From: CAZUZD01 sp964624465 | Lineage (GTDB): Bacteria > Planctomycetota > Planctomycetia > Isosphaerales > Isosphaeraceae | Direction of reading: 5' to 3' | DNA: 34,839 nucleotides | Assembly: GCA_964624465.1 (NCBI GenBank) | Contig: CAZUZD010000026.1 | Span: 1 to 34,839, forward strand | Shown here: one piece after another, positions 21,360-28,921 of the stretch | How the letters are laid out: each line of letters begins with the position of its first letter | How positions within the stretch are numbered: position 1 is the stretch's first letter | Program-made: the position numbers and the translations under genes | Notes under the pieces: generated by a model | Seen by the model: the letters and a program-made list of their open reading frames with translations, nothing else | Databases searched by the model: none | What the model was told of the DNA's origin: nothing

Positions 21360-22826
21360 TCAGGCGGCGGAGCGGCTGGCGTCGCGGAGCCGGGCCAGCA
21401 GGTGGTCGGCGACCTCGCGGGCCGAGCGCACGCAGTCCGGGATGCCGACTCCATCGTAGGCGTTGCCGGCCAGCTCCAGCCCCGGGTGCCGGGCCAGCGA
21501 CTGCCGGATCGCCGCCACGCGGTCGAGGTGTCCGAGGGTGTATTGCGGCATGGCCCGGGTGTGACGGCCGATCTCGCAGAGCAGCGGCTCGCCGCGGACC
21601 CCGAGCAGCATGCCCAGCTCCTGTCGCACGAGCGCCTCGATCTGGGCGTCGTCGAGGTCGAACAGGTGCGGCTGAGTCGCGCCGCCGACGAAGACCCGCA
21701 TCAGGACGGTCCCCTCGGGGGCGCGGGTTGGGAATTTCACGCTGGTGAAGGAGACGGCCAGGATCGAGCGGTTCTCGACGATGGGGATCACCGCACCGAA
21801 GCCGTCGAGCGGGTGGGCGATCGCGTCGCGGCGGTAGGCGATGTTCGCGATCACCGACGAGGCGTACGGGATCGAGCGGAGCTGCTGCGCCAGCTCGGAA
21901 TCGTGGCCGTCCAGGAGTCTGGCAGCGGCGTGGGCCTCGGTGGCGATGACGACGCCGCCGGCCTCGACCGCGGTGCCGTCGAGCAGTTCGACTCGCCAGG
22001 GCCCCTGCGGATCGGGCCGCATCAGCCGCCGCACCGGCGTGGCCAGCCGCACGGTACCCGAGGGCAGCGTGCGCCAGAGGGTTTGCGGCAGGAGCTCCAT
22101 GCCCGAGTCCAGCGAGACGAACAGGCCGTAACGGGCCCCGGAGGCGCCCCGGTCCAGCGCGCGATTGGCGCGGGCCTGGATCGCGGCGCCCCGGATCAGG
22201 CTGCCGAACTCACGCTCCATGGCGGGGAACTGGGGCAGGGTCGCCCCCAGGCTCAGCTCGTTCGGGTCGGCGGTGTAGATGCCGCCGATGAGCGGCTGCA
22301 CCAGGCGGTCGAGCGCCTCCCGCCCGAAGCGGCGGCGGACGAATGCCGCCAGGCTCTCGTCGCTGGCGTCCCGGCGCCTGGGGATGAACCGTTCCAGGAG
22401 CATGCGGAGCTTGCCGCGCACCGAGAGCACCGGGCTGGTCAGGAGCGGCAACAGGCGGCTGGGCGTCATCAGCACGAAGCCGTCCGGCACCGGCTGGAGT
22501 CGTCCGTTGCGGACGACGAACGAGCGACGATGCTTCGGGTCGGTGCTGATCAGCCGATCCCCGAGGCCGAGCTCGCGGCACAGGTCAACGGCCCAGGGCT
22601 TGTTCGTGATAAACGAGTCGGCGCCGCCCTCGAGGGTGAAGCCGTCGCGGTGATTGGTCCAGATGGCGCCCCCGATGCGGGGCTGGCTCTCGACGACACA
22701 GACTTCCAGCGGGGCCCGTGCTCCGGAACCCGAGCCGACGCTGTGCAGCCGTTGCGCCGCGACCAGGCCACTCAGGCCGGCCCCGATGATCACAACCCGG
22801 TCACCGCGTCCCATCCGATCGAGCAC
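21360..22826 (-). CDS. hemG: Protoporphyrinogen oxidase, oxygen-dependent HemY type
   Basis: GTG 22826 has GGAGG at an 8-base spacing and is preferred, giving 488 residues; GTG 22841 and ATG 22814 are alternatives. The N-terminal FAD-binding motif is DRVVIIGAGLSGLVAAQRL, followed by VVESQPRIGGAIWT. The core contains the family's EGGADSFITNKPWAVDLCRE, PLIGGIYTADPNELSLGATL and SLDSGMELLPQTL. The C-terminus has LAGNAYDGVGIPDCVRSARE, the second FAD-contact region. The enzyme oxidises protoporphyrinogen IX to protoporphyrin IX with O2, the penultimate step of heme synthesis. hemE, which acts earlier in the pathway, lies about 2 kb away on the same strand, beyond the DUF1559 module. Confidence 0.92.
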   Translation of the reverse strand: MLDRMGRGDRVVIIGAGLSGLVAAQRLHSVGSGSGARAPLEVCVVESQPRIGGAIWTNHRDGFTLEGGADSFITNKPWAVDLCRELGLGDRLISTDPKHRRSFVVRNGRLQPVPDGFVLMTPSRLLPLLTSPVLSVRGKLRMLLERFIPRRRDASDESLAAFVRRRFGREALDRLVQPLIGGIYTADPNELSLGATLPQFPAMEREFGSLIRGAAIQARANRALDRGASGARYGLFVSLDSGMELLPQTLWRTLPSGTVRLATPVRRLMRPDPQGPWRVELLDGTAVEAGGVVIATEAHAAARLLDGHDSELAQQLRSIPYASSVIANIAYRRDAIAHPLDGFGAVIPIVENRSILAVSFTSVKFPTRAPEGTVLMRVFVGGATQPHLFDLDDAQIEALVRQELGMLLGVRGEPLLCEIGRHTRAMPQYTLGHLDRVAAIRQSLARHPGLELAGNAYDGVGIPDCVRSAREVADHLLARLRDASRSAA

Positions 22827-22974
22827 CGAGAGCGCCTCCACGTCGGGGGTCGGGTCTGGATCGGCACCGTGCCCGATTCGAGGGCCCGGAGCCCCCTTCG
22901 CCGCTGAAGTCTGGGCCGCGTCGTCGGAACTCGCCGGTGGCGGCTCGTCGATCGGGCGACCAACAGAGACTTAC

Positions 22975-23004
22975 ATCATAGAAGTTCGCCTCCGCACCCG
23001 GCAA
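22975..23004 (-). promoter_or_regulatory. Candidate promoter for the protoporphyrinogen oxidase gene
   Basis: On the minus strand TTGCCG (23004-22999), an 18-base spacer and TATGAT (22980-22975) form a good pair about 150 bases before the start. It sits just downstream of the terminator of the preceding unit. Between it and the start codon (22827-22974) I see nothing else. Confidence 0.5.
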
Positions 23005-23033
23005 GGGTCCGCGAGAGGCGCTGGAAACGAGAA

Positions 23034-23066
23034 CGGGGGCAGCGTCCGAGCTGGACGCTGCCCCCG
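23034..23066 (-). terminator. Strong intrinsic terminator after DUF1559 module 2
   Basis: CGGGGGCAGCGTCC (23034-23047) and GGACGCTGCCCCCG (23053-23066) form a perfect 14-bp stem around a 5-base loop. Read on the minus strand the stem is followed by TTCTCGTTTCC, a partial T-rich tract. It ends the DUF1559-lipoprotein unit. Confidence 0.85.
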
Positions 23067-23120
23067 CGTGAGCAACCCGCCGTGGGGCAGGCCTGTGACC
23101 GGGATCGGGCCGGGGCCCGA

Positions 23121-23318
23121 TCAGTCGGCCTTGGCCGGCTCGGGCGACTGCATGTTCCGGTTGCCCTTCTTGATGGTCTTGGCCGTGGTGTCGGCCGGCG
23201 GGGCCGCGGCGGCCTTGGCCGCAGCGTCCGACGGGATGGTCGGGCCATCGGGGTTGCTGTCGCAGCCCACGAGGCCGAGGACCAGGACGGCACCGAACGC
23301 GAACAGGGACTTCTTCAT
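23121..23318 (-). CDS. Small lipoprotein paired with DUF1559 gene 2
   Basis: ATG 23318 with GAGG about ten bases upstream encodes only 65 residues. The signal is MKKSLFAFGAVLVLGLVGC, a basic start, hydrophobic core and lipobox ending in Cys19, followed by DSNPDG. The mature part is about 46 residues, Ala/Pro/Lys-rich and probably unstructured. It lies 65 bases after the DUF1559 gene on the same strand and just before a strong terminator, so the two form a bicistronic unit. The same order (DUF1559 gene, lipoprotein gene, hairpin) occurs at 9060-10864, but the mature lipoproteins are not similar. Function unknown; an Asp after the lipidated Cys would favour inner-membrane retention under the rule known from E. 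coli. Confidence 0.78.
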   Translation of the reverse strand: MKKSLFAFGAVLVLGLVGCDSNPDGPTIPSDAAAKAAAAPPADTTAKTIKKGNRNMQSPEPAKAD

Positions 23319-23383
23319 CAAACCAACCTCACAGGCTGTCGGGGCCGGAACACTGTGCTCGGGGGACACGTCAGACCGATCGC

Positions 23384-24379
23384 TCACAGGGCGTCGGCGC
23401 TGATGACCTCGCCACCGGCCCGGGTGCTGGCGGCCTGGTAGGTCCCCATGTTGATCGTGGACTTGATGAACCGGACCGAGCCGTCGCCGAACAGGAAGTT
23501 GGCCCCACCCGGGTGCATGCTGCGGAAGCCGAACTGGCCGGCGTTCTGGTAGATCGGGTTCGAGAAGTCGGTGAAGGGGTTGCTCGACGGCGTGTCGGGG
23601 ATCGCGATGCCGGCGTTGATCTTGGCCAGGTTCAGTGCAAAGCCCTGGACGCGGGAGACGCCGGAGATCGAGGTGCCGAACCACAGGGCGCGGGTCCAGG
23701 TGTTGAAGACCTGCTCGGTGTCGTTCTTGAACCGCGAGGTCTCGCCGACGTACATCGTGTTGCTGGTGCCGTCGGTGTTGTCGACGATCTTGTAGCTGAA
23801 GTTCTTGGCGAACATGCCGGTCGGCTCGATCTCGTTCGGGCAGCCGTACCACCAGCGGATGACGTCGTAGGTGCCGCCGACGCCGGCGTACGAGCTCATG
23901 CTGTAGGGGTTGCTGCTCACGGCCGGGACGTCGTAGGGCCGCTGCTGCGAGGCCTCCGACGGGCAGATGTACGTGTTGACGCGGGTCAGCAGCGCGGTGG
24001 AGTTGATCCGGCCGCCGTGGCCGAACGGATTCGCACCGGCCGCACCGGCGGCGAAGTTGAAGTTGATGGAGTTGGCGATCGTGCCGCCTTCCATCTGGGC
24101 CAGGATCGAGGTGAAGAGGCTGTGACCGCGGGCGCCGTAGGCGCAGCCGGTGTCCCAGTTGCCGTAGAACTGCACGCCGGCCGGGAACGCGCCCTGCACG
24201 TCGTGGTAGTTGTGCAGCGCCAGGCCGATCTGCTTGAGGTTGTTGACGCACTGGGCGCGGCGAGCGGCCTCACGGGCGCTCTGCACGGCCGGCAGCAGCA
24301 GGCTGATCAGCACGCCGATGATGGCGATGACCACCAGCAGCTCGATCAGCGTGAAACCGCGACGCTTCGTCTGACGCAT
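23384..24379 (-). CDS. DUF1559 protein with type II pseudopilin N-terminus (module 2)
   Basis: ATG 24379 has GAGGAG at a 7-base spacing and gives 331 residues. After MRQTKRRG comes the prepilin helix FTLIELLVVIAIIGVLISLL and then AVQSAREAARRAQCVNNLKQ, as in module 1. The exposed domain carries DNTDGTSNTMYVGETS, a common DUF1559 internal motif, and ends SMHPGGANFLFGDGSVRFIK and GGEVISADAL. Beyond the shared first 50 residues and the C-terminal signature it differs clearly from the protein at 9060, so the two are paralogues and not a recent duplication. It is probably processed by prepilin peptidase and displayed at the envelope; its role is unknown. Confidence 0.92.
   Translation of the reverse strand: MRQTKRRGFTLIELLVVIAIIGVLISLLLPAVQSAREAARRAQCVNNLKQIGLALHNYHDVQGAFPAGVQFYGNWDTGCAYGARGHSLFTSILAQMEGGTIANSINFNFAAGAAGANPFGHGGRINSTALLTRVNTYICPSEASQQRPYDVPAVSSNPYSMSSYAGVGGTYDVIRWWYGCPNEIEPTGMFAKNFSYKIVDNTDGTSNTMYVGETSRFKNDTEQVFNTWTRALWFGTSISGVSRVQGFALNLAKINAGIAIPDTPSSNPFTDFSNPIYQNAGQFGFRSMHPGGANFLFGDGSVRFIKSTINMGTYQAASTRAGGEVISADAL
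24220..24364 (-). repeat. 145-bp DUF1559 5' segment, copy 2 (inverted relative to copy 1)
   Basis: Counterpart of 9084-9228 on the opposite strand, with 138 of 145 positions identical. The two copies are about 15 kb apart and face each other, so homologous recombination between them would invert the intervening genes. Confidence 0.9.
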
Positions 24380-24748
24380 TTCCACTCTCCTCGGTCCGGA
24401 AAATTGACGGATGACGCTGACTCTTACGGGGCCCGGGATCTCGGATCGAGAAACCCCGGGTCGCCAGGACTCAGACTCCGAACACCGTACCGGGTTCGCG
24501 AGCCTGAAGAGACTGGGCAGGAGACGAACCGGCCCAGGACGGGCCGTGCGACGATGAGGGCGGGGGAGCGAGGTGTGAGCACCTCGCGGCAGGCAGGATC
24601 AGTCAGGTGGCAGGGCCGTGGGGAGGGCGATCGTCGTCAATCGCTCACCGGATCTTCACGCCCCCTACGGATCAAATCACGATAAGCCGCCTTCGCGCGA
24701 TCTTCAAGTCCTCCGATGTCCAATTTTCCAGAATGCCGCCGGGGTGGT
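24380..24748. other. Long leader region between hemE and DUF1559 gene 2
   Basis: These 369 bases hold no gene that I can support. The promoter candidate at 24679-24707 would give the DUF1559 mRNA a leader of nearly 300 bases. The region at about 24640-24760 is less GC-rich than its surroundings. I could not recognise a known riboswitch or attenuator. Confidence 0.4.
24679..24707 (-). promoter_or_regulatory. Candidate promoter for DUF1559 module 2
   Basis: On the minus strand TTGAAG (24707-24702), a 17-base spacer and TATCGT (24684-24679) lie about 300 bases before the ATG at 24379, just beyond the hemE stop. Confidence 0.45.
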
Positions 24749-25858
24749 TCAGATTTCACCACGTGGCCGGTACTCGTGGACGGCGTCGACCAGCGCCAGC
24801 ACGTGGTCGACCGGCGTGTGCTGCGAGATGCCGTGGCCCAGGTTGAAGATGTGCCCGGGGCGACCGCCCGCCTGATCGAGGACCCGACGCACCTGGCGCC
24901 GCATCTCCTCGACCGGGCCCAGCAACAGCACCGGGTCCAGGTTCCCCTGCACGGCCACCGTCGGCCCGAGGCGGGTCCACGCCTCGTCGAGGTTCACCCG
25001 CCAGTCCAGGCCGATCACCGAGCCTCCCGCGTCCCGTTGCAACTCGAGCAGCGCCCCGGTGTCGGTCCCGAAGTGGATCACGGGCACGTCCGGGGCGAGG
25101 CTGGCGATGAGCCGTTTCATGTGGGGCTGCACGAACCGGGCGTAGTCGAACGGTGACAGGCAGCCCACCCAGCTATCGAACAATTGCAAGACCTGTGCCC
25201 CGGCGGCCACCTGCGCATTCAGATAGAGAACCGTGGCATCCACCAGGCGGGCCATGAGCGCGTCCCAGGCCCCCGGATCCTTGTAAAGGAACGTCTTGGC
25301 CCGCTCGTAATGCCGCGACGAGCCCCCCTCGATGGCGTAGCAGGCCAGCGTGAACGGGGCTCCGGCAAAACCGATCAAAGGCGTTTCCGGCCTGAGGTTT
25401 GCGCGGATCAGCCGCACGGCGTCGTAGACGTAGCCCAGCGACCCCGCGTCGATCTCGGGGGCGATCCGGTCGACGTCCCCGGCCGATCGCACCGGATTGT
25501 GGATCACCGGCCCCTCGTTCTTGGCGAATTCGAGCTTCAGGCCCAGGGGCTCGAGGATCAGCAGGATGTCGGCGAACAGGATCGCGGCATCGACGCCCAA
25601 CTTTTCGGCAGCCGTGATCGTGACCTCGGCGGCCAGCTCAGGCGACCGGCAGAGCTCGAGGAAGCCGACCTTGGCGCGCACAGCGCGGTAGTCGGCCATG
25701 TAGCGGCCGGCCTGACGCATGAGCCAGACGGGGGTCACCGGGGTCGGTTGCCGCCGGCAGGCGCGGAGGAATGGCGAGTCCTGGGCCGGATCGACGGGTG
25801 CGGGGGAGGCGGCGGGCCGTTCCATGGGCAAGGTGTCACTCGGGGTGGGCCGGAGCAT
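24749..25858 (-). CDS. hemE: Uroporphyrinogen decarboxylase
   Basis: ATG 25858 (GGAGG three bases upstream, a short spacing) gives 369 residues; ATG 25825 gives 358 and is nearly as likely. Both family signatures are present: PVWLMRQAGRYMADYRAVRA, which holds the substrate-binding arginines, and IGFAGAPFTLACYAIEGG. Further marks are LFADILLILEPLGLKLEF with the catalytic-site Asp, LQLFDSWVGCLSPFDYARF and GHIFNLGHGISQHTPVDHV. The enzyme removes four carboxyl groups from uroporphyrinogen III to give coproporphyrinogen III in the cytoplasm. Its pathway partner, protoporphyrinogen oxidase, lies about 2 kb away. It is divergent from the LOG-family gene. Confidence 0.95.
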   Translation of the reverse strand: MLRPTPSDTLPMERPAASPAPVDPAQDSPFLRACRRQPTPVTPVWLMRQAGRYMADYRAVRAKVGFLELCRSPELAAEVTITAAEKLGVDAAILFADILLILEPLGLKLEFAKNEGPVIHNPVRSAGDVDRIAPEIDAGSLGYVYDAVRLIRANLRPETPLIGFAGAPFTLACYAIEGGSSRHYERAKTFLYKDPGAWDALMARLVDATVLYLNAQVAAGAQVLQLFDSWVGCLSPFDYARFVQPHMKRLIASLAPDVPVIHFGTDTGALLELQRDAGGSVIGLDWRVNLDEAWTRLGPTVAVQGNLDPVLLLGPVEEMRRQVRRVLDQAGGRPGHIFNLGHGISQHTPVDHVLALVDAVHEYRPRGEI

Positions 25859-25973
25859 TCCCCTCCGGACGGCAGTGCGGTGTCCGGACGGTGGCCACGG
25901 GACGACGCCCGGCCGGGGGCGGTGGGCGGGACGCGAGGGGTTCCGAACGCAGGCAACCCGCCCGTCGTATCTC

Positions 25974-26002
25974 AGTGTACCGGCCCGCCCGGCGTCTGGA
26001 AA
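25974..26002 (-). promoter_or_regulatory. Candidate promoter for hemE
   Basis: On the minus strand TTTCCA (26002-25997), a 17-base spacer and TACACT (25979-25974) lie 115 bases before the hemE start. The divergent LOG-family gene has TAGGAT at 26040-26045 as a possible -10 element, so the two promoters would sit back to back. Confidence 0.4.
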
Positions 26003-26150
26003 ATGGGCGCCGGAGCGGACCGCTGCGCTGGACCGGGCCTAGGATTGGTCCGAGCATTCGCGTTGGTATCGAACCTGCGGTGCGTCCAGCGCCCTGGACC
26101 GGCCCCGACGGCCGGTCGCAGTTCCGCTCCGACGACGAGGATCATCGAGT

Positions 26151-27104
26151 ATGTCAGCCGTGAGGGGCCCTGGTGGCCCGAAATCGTCTCCCGAGGAGTC
26201 CCGCCGGGGCTCCCTCCCGCCCGCGTCCCCCGACCCGACCCCCAACGGCACCGACCGCCGTGGCCGCGCCCGGACGATGGGCCCCCAGTTTCGACTGCCG
26301 ACCGAGGACGAGCAGCTCTTCGAGCGCAGCCACTCGCGCACCCCCAGGCCGCTGGCGCCCGAACAGGGCCGGTTCACCCACACCGACCCCTGGCGCGTGC
26401 TGCGGATCCAGGGTGAGTTTGTCCACGGCATCAACGCGCTGGCCGAGGTCGGCGCGGCGGTGGCCATCTTCGGCTCGGCCCGCATTGGCGCCGAGCACCC
26501 CGACTACCTGGCCGCCCACGCCCTGGCCCACCGCCTCAGCGAGGAGGGGTTCGCCGTCATCACCGGCGGCGGTCCCGGCATCATGGAGGCGGCCAACCGC
26601 GGCGCCCGCGACGCCGATGGCCTCTCGATCGGCCTGAACATCGAGCTGCCCTACGAGCAGGACGGCAACCGCTTCGCGAACCTGTCGATCAACTTCCGCT
26701 ACTTCTTCGTGCGGAAGACGATGTTCGTGAAGTACGCCGACGGCTTCGTGATCTTCCCCGGCGGCTTCGGGACCCTCGACGAGCTGTTCGAGGCGCTGAC
26801 GCTGGTCCAGACGCACAAGATCCACCGGTTCCCGATCATCCTGTACAACCGGGCCTACTGGCAGGGTCTGCTCGACTGGATCAAGGTCGCCCTGCTCGGC
26901 AACGGCATGGTCTCGCCCGAGGACCTGAACCTGCTGATGGTGACCGACTCGATCGACGAGGCCGCTCAGATCCTGGTCGACTGCTACGAGCAGAATTGCT
27001 GGTCGGCCGGCGCCCGCAGCGAGGGGGCCAAGCTGGCAGGGACCAACGGCCACGCCGCCCGGGCGGCGGGCCTGCCGCCCGAGGCGAAGGCCGACGGCGA
27101 GTGA
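26151..27104 (+). CDS. LOG-family protein (TIGR00730-type Rossmann phosphoribohydrolase-like)
   Basis: ATG 26151, with GAGGA about nine bases upstream, gives 317 residues. The first 75 residues are Pro/Arg-rich and variable; ATG at residue 43 is a possible shorter start. The core has AAVAIFGSARIGAEHPDYLA, VITGGGPGIMEAANRGA, the FVRKTMFVKYADGFVIFPGG segment and PGGFGTLDELFEAL, the PGGxGT(x)xE signature of LOG/'lysine decarboxylase-like' proteins. Family members that have been tested cleave nucleoside 5'-monophosphates (cytokinin-type activation) and not lysine. The protein is a cytoplasmic Rossmann enzyme; its substrate here is not known. A short Ala/Gly-rich tail ends it. Confidence 0.85.
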   Translation: MSAVRGPGGPKSSPEESRRGSLPPASPDPTPNGTDRRGRARTMGPQFRLPTEDEQLFERSHSRTPRPLAPEQGRFTHTDPWRVLRIQGEFVHGINALAEVGAAVAIFGSARIGAEHPDYLAAHALAHRLSEEGFAVITGGGPGIMEAANRGARDADGLSIGLNIELPYEQDGNRFANLSINFRYFFVRKTMFVKYADGFVIFPGGFGTLDELFEALTLVQTHKIHRFPIILYNRAYWQGLLDWIKVALLGNGMVSPEDLNLLMVTDSIDEAAQILVDCYEQNCWSAGARSEGAKLAGTNGHAARAAGLPPEAKADGE

Positions 27105-27232
27105 GCTGGGCGCCGTGTCATCGGGCACGGCCCCGGGTCCGGGCTCGCCGGGGACTCGCCCGCGGTGTAGCCTGGAAGCTGGCCCGGGTCACGCCCCCGG
27201 ATCGGCTCCCTGCGCCCCGAAGGACCCCCGCC

Positions 27233-28417
27233 ATGTCAGACGCGACGGCCGTCGCGACCGAGTTCGACGCCCTCGACCGCCTCCGGGACGGGTCCGGGGC
27301 CGGCCCCATGCTCGACCACCTGATCCGGCTGGCCGAGGCCGACGCGCGGCCGCGCGTCCTGCTCGATGCGCTGCTCCTGAAGGCTCGTCACGACCTGGGC
27401 CTGCCGGCCGTTGTCGACGGGCCGCTCTCGGACCTGCCCGAACCCGGGCGGTCGCGGTACGAGGAACGGTACGTCGAGGCGATCCGCACCGTCGGCTCGC
27501 GGCTGCTGGCGGCCGGCGACCTGGTCGCCGCCTGGTCCTACTTTCGCGCCATCGGCGAGCGCGAGCCCGTCGCCCAGGCCCTGGAGGCGTACCGGCCCGA
27601 GGAGGCTGACGACCGCCTGGGGGCGATCGTCGACCTGGCGTTCTCCGGCGGCGCCCATCCCCGGCGCGGCTTCGAGCTGATCCTCCAGCACTACGGCACC
27701 TGCTCGGCGATCACCGCGTTCGAGCAGCTCCAGGGGGATGAGTCCGTCCGCGCTCGCTGCGCCGGCCTGCTCGTCGAGGAGCTGCACCGCCAGCTCGGGA
27801 TCAACCTGGCGGCCGACCTGGAGCGCCGTGGGGTCACGCCGGCACCGGGAACCAGCCTGACGGAGCTCGTCGCCGCCCACCCCGAGCTGTTCGAGGAGGA
27901 CGGCTACCACCTGGACGTCTCGCACCTGGCCTCGGTCGTGCGCATGTCCCCGCTGCTGAGCGATCCGGCGCAGATTCGCAAGGCGGTCGAGTTGACCGAG
28001 TACGGCCGCCGGCTCTCCGAGCGGCACCGTTACGAGGGGGAGCCGCCGTTCGAGCGACTCTACGAGGACCAGGGCCTCTACCTGCGGGCCCTGCTCGGCG
28101 AGGACGTCGATGCGGCCGTCGCGCACTTTCGCGAGAAGCTCGAGCACCCGAACCCCGAGTATGGCCCCGGTCCCGCGACCGCCCAGGTCCTGATCCGGCT
28201 GCTCGACCGCGTCGGCCGCAGCGACGAGGCGATCGAGGTCGCCGCCGAGCACCTGGAGGGGCTGGCCGATCCCGGCCCGCTCTGCCCGTCCCTCGCCCAG
28301 CTCTGCCGGCGTCATGGGCGGCTCGACCGCCTGGCCCGCGCGGCGATGGCGCGCGGGGATCTGGTCCAGTATGCCGCCGCCCGGCTCGGAGACGGCTCCG
28401 ACGGCGATCGCGGCTGA
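27233..28417 (+). CDS. Conserved-looking helical-repeat protein of unknown function
   Basis: ATG 27233 with AAGGA eight bases upstream gives 394 residues. I recognise no named family. The protein is soluble, acidic and almost entirely helical. Several 35-40-residue units look TPR-like, such as SRLLAAGDLVAAWSYFRAIG near residue 90 and TAQVLIRLLDRVGRSDEAIE near 325. A central part (RGFELILQHYGTCSAITAFE) holds the only striking Cys/His-containing segment. There is no signal peptide or membrane helix. A small EF-Tu-domain-like gene follows 44 bases later on the same strand, so the two may form an operon. A scaffold or regulatory role is a guess from the helical repeats. Confidence 0.65.
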   Translation: MSDATAVATEFDALDRLRDGSGAGPMLDHLIRLAEADARPRVLLDALLLKARHDLGLPAVVDGPLSDLPEPGRSRYEERYVEAIRTVGSRLLAAGDLVAAWSYFRAIGEREPVAQALEAYRPEEADDRLGAIVDLAFSGGAHPRRGFELILQHYGTCSAITAFEQLQGDESVRARCAGLLVEELHRQLGINLAADLERRGVTPAPGTSLTELVAAHPELFEEDGYHLDVSHLASVVRMSPLLSDPAQIRKAVELTEYGRRLSERHRYEGEPPFERLYEDQGLYLRALLGEDVDAAVAHFREKLEHPNPEYGPGPATAQVLIRLLDRVGRSDEAIEVAAEHLEGLADPGPLCPSLAQLCRRHGRLDRLARAAMARGDLVQYAAARLGDGSDGDRG

Positions 28418-28461
28418 CCGAGGTCGCCCCCCCCAGCAGGTCGTCCCGAGGAGCGCCCGCG

Positions 28462-28779
28462 ATGAGTTTTCCCGACGCCAGGGAGGTGGACCAGGTCGAC
28501 GCTCTGGTCACGGTCACCGACCCGGGATCGGTCACGGCGTTCCTGGAGCGTTGCACCGTCGGGTCGCGGTGGCAGGTGCGGATCCGGACCGCCGAGGTGG
28601 ACGCCACCGTGCAGGGTCGGGAGCCGCTGGGCCTGATCGACGAACGACAGTGCGTCTGCCTGCGGCTGCGGCTCGATCGGCCGGTGCCCGTCGAACCTGG
28701 CCTCCGGTTCGCGCTCTTCGCCGACGACGAGCTGGGCCTGCGTGCGGCGGCCGTGGTCCGGCCCTGGCCGGCCGGCTGA
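28462..28779 (+). CDS. Stand-alone EF-Tu domain 3-like protein
   Basis: ATG 28462 with GAGGAG about eight bases upstream encodes 105 residues. The whole protein aligns by eye with domain 3 of elongation factor Tu, with no GTPase domain. QVDALVTVTDPGS matches the first strand of domain 3, RWQVRIRTAEVDATVQG matches the FYFRTTDVTGT region, and the C-terminal RPVPVEPGLRFALFADDELG and RAAAVV match the [21 protein letters not shown] and GAGVV end. In EF-Tu this beta-barrel contacts the T stem of tRNA and EF-Ts. The preceding gene, 44 bases upstream, is the unknown helical-repeat protein. Function is unknown; binding to RNA or to a translation partner is an inference. Confidence 0.65.
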   Translation: MSFPDAREVDQVDALVTVTDPGSVTAFLERCTVGSRWQVRIRTAEVDATVQGREPLGLIDERQCVCLRLRLDRPVPVEPGLRFALFADDELGLRAAAVVRPWPAG

Positions 28780-28921
28780 CCTTTGCCGGATCGCCGGGCC
28801 CCGGTATCCTGCCGGCCACGCCTTGCCGATCGATGCTGCCGATCGGTCTGGCCAGTGGACCACGCCACGTGGCGATGACCCACTGCCGCCGCGGTGGCGG
28901 GCCTGGCGACGAGGGAACCCG

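Noticed and set aside
9084..24364. Inverted 145-bp pair as ends of a composite transposon
   Set aside because: Both copies are coding for the same DUF1559 signature, there is no transposase, and no target duplication is visible.
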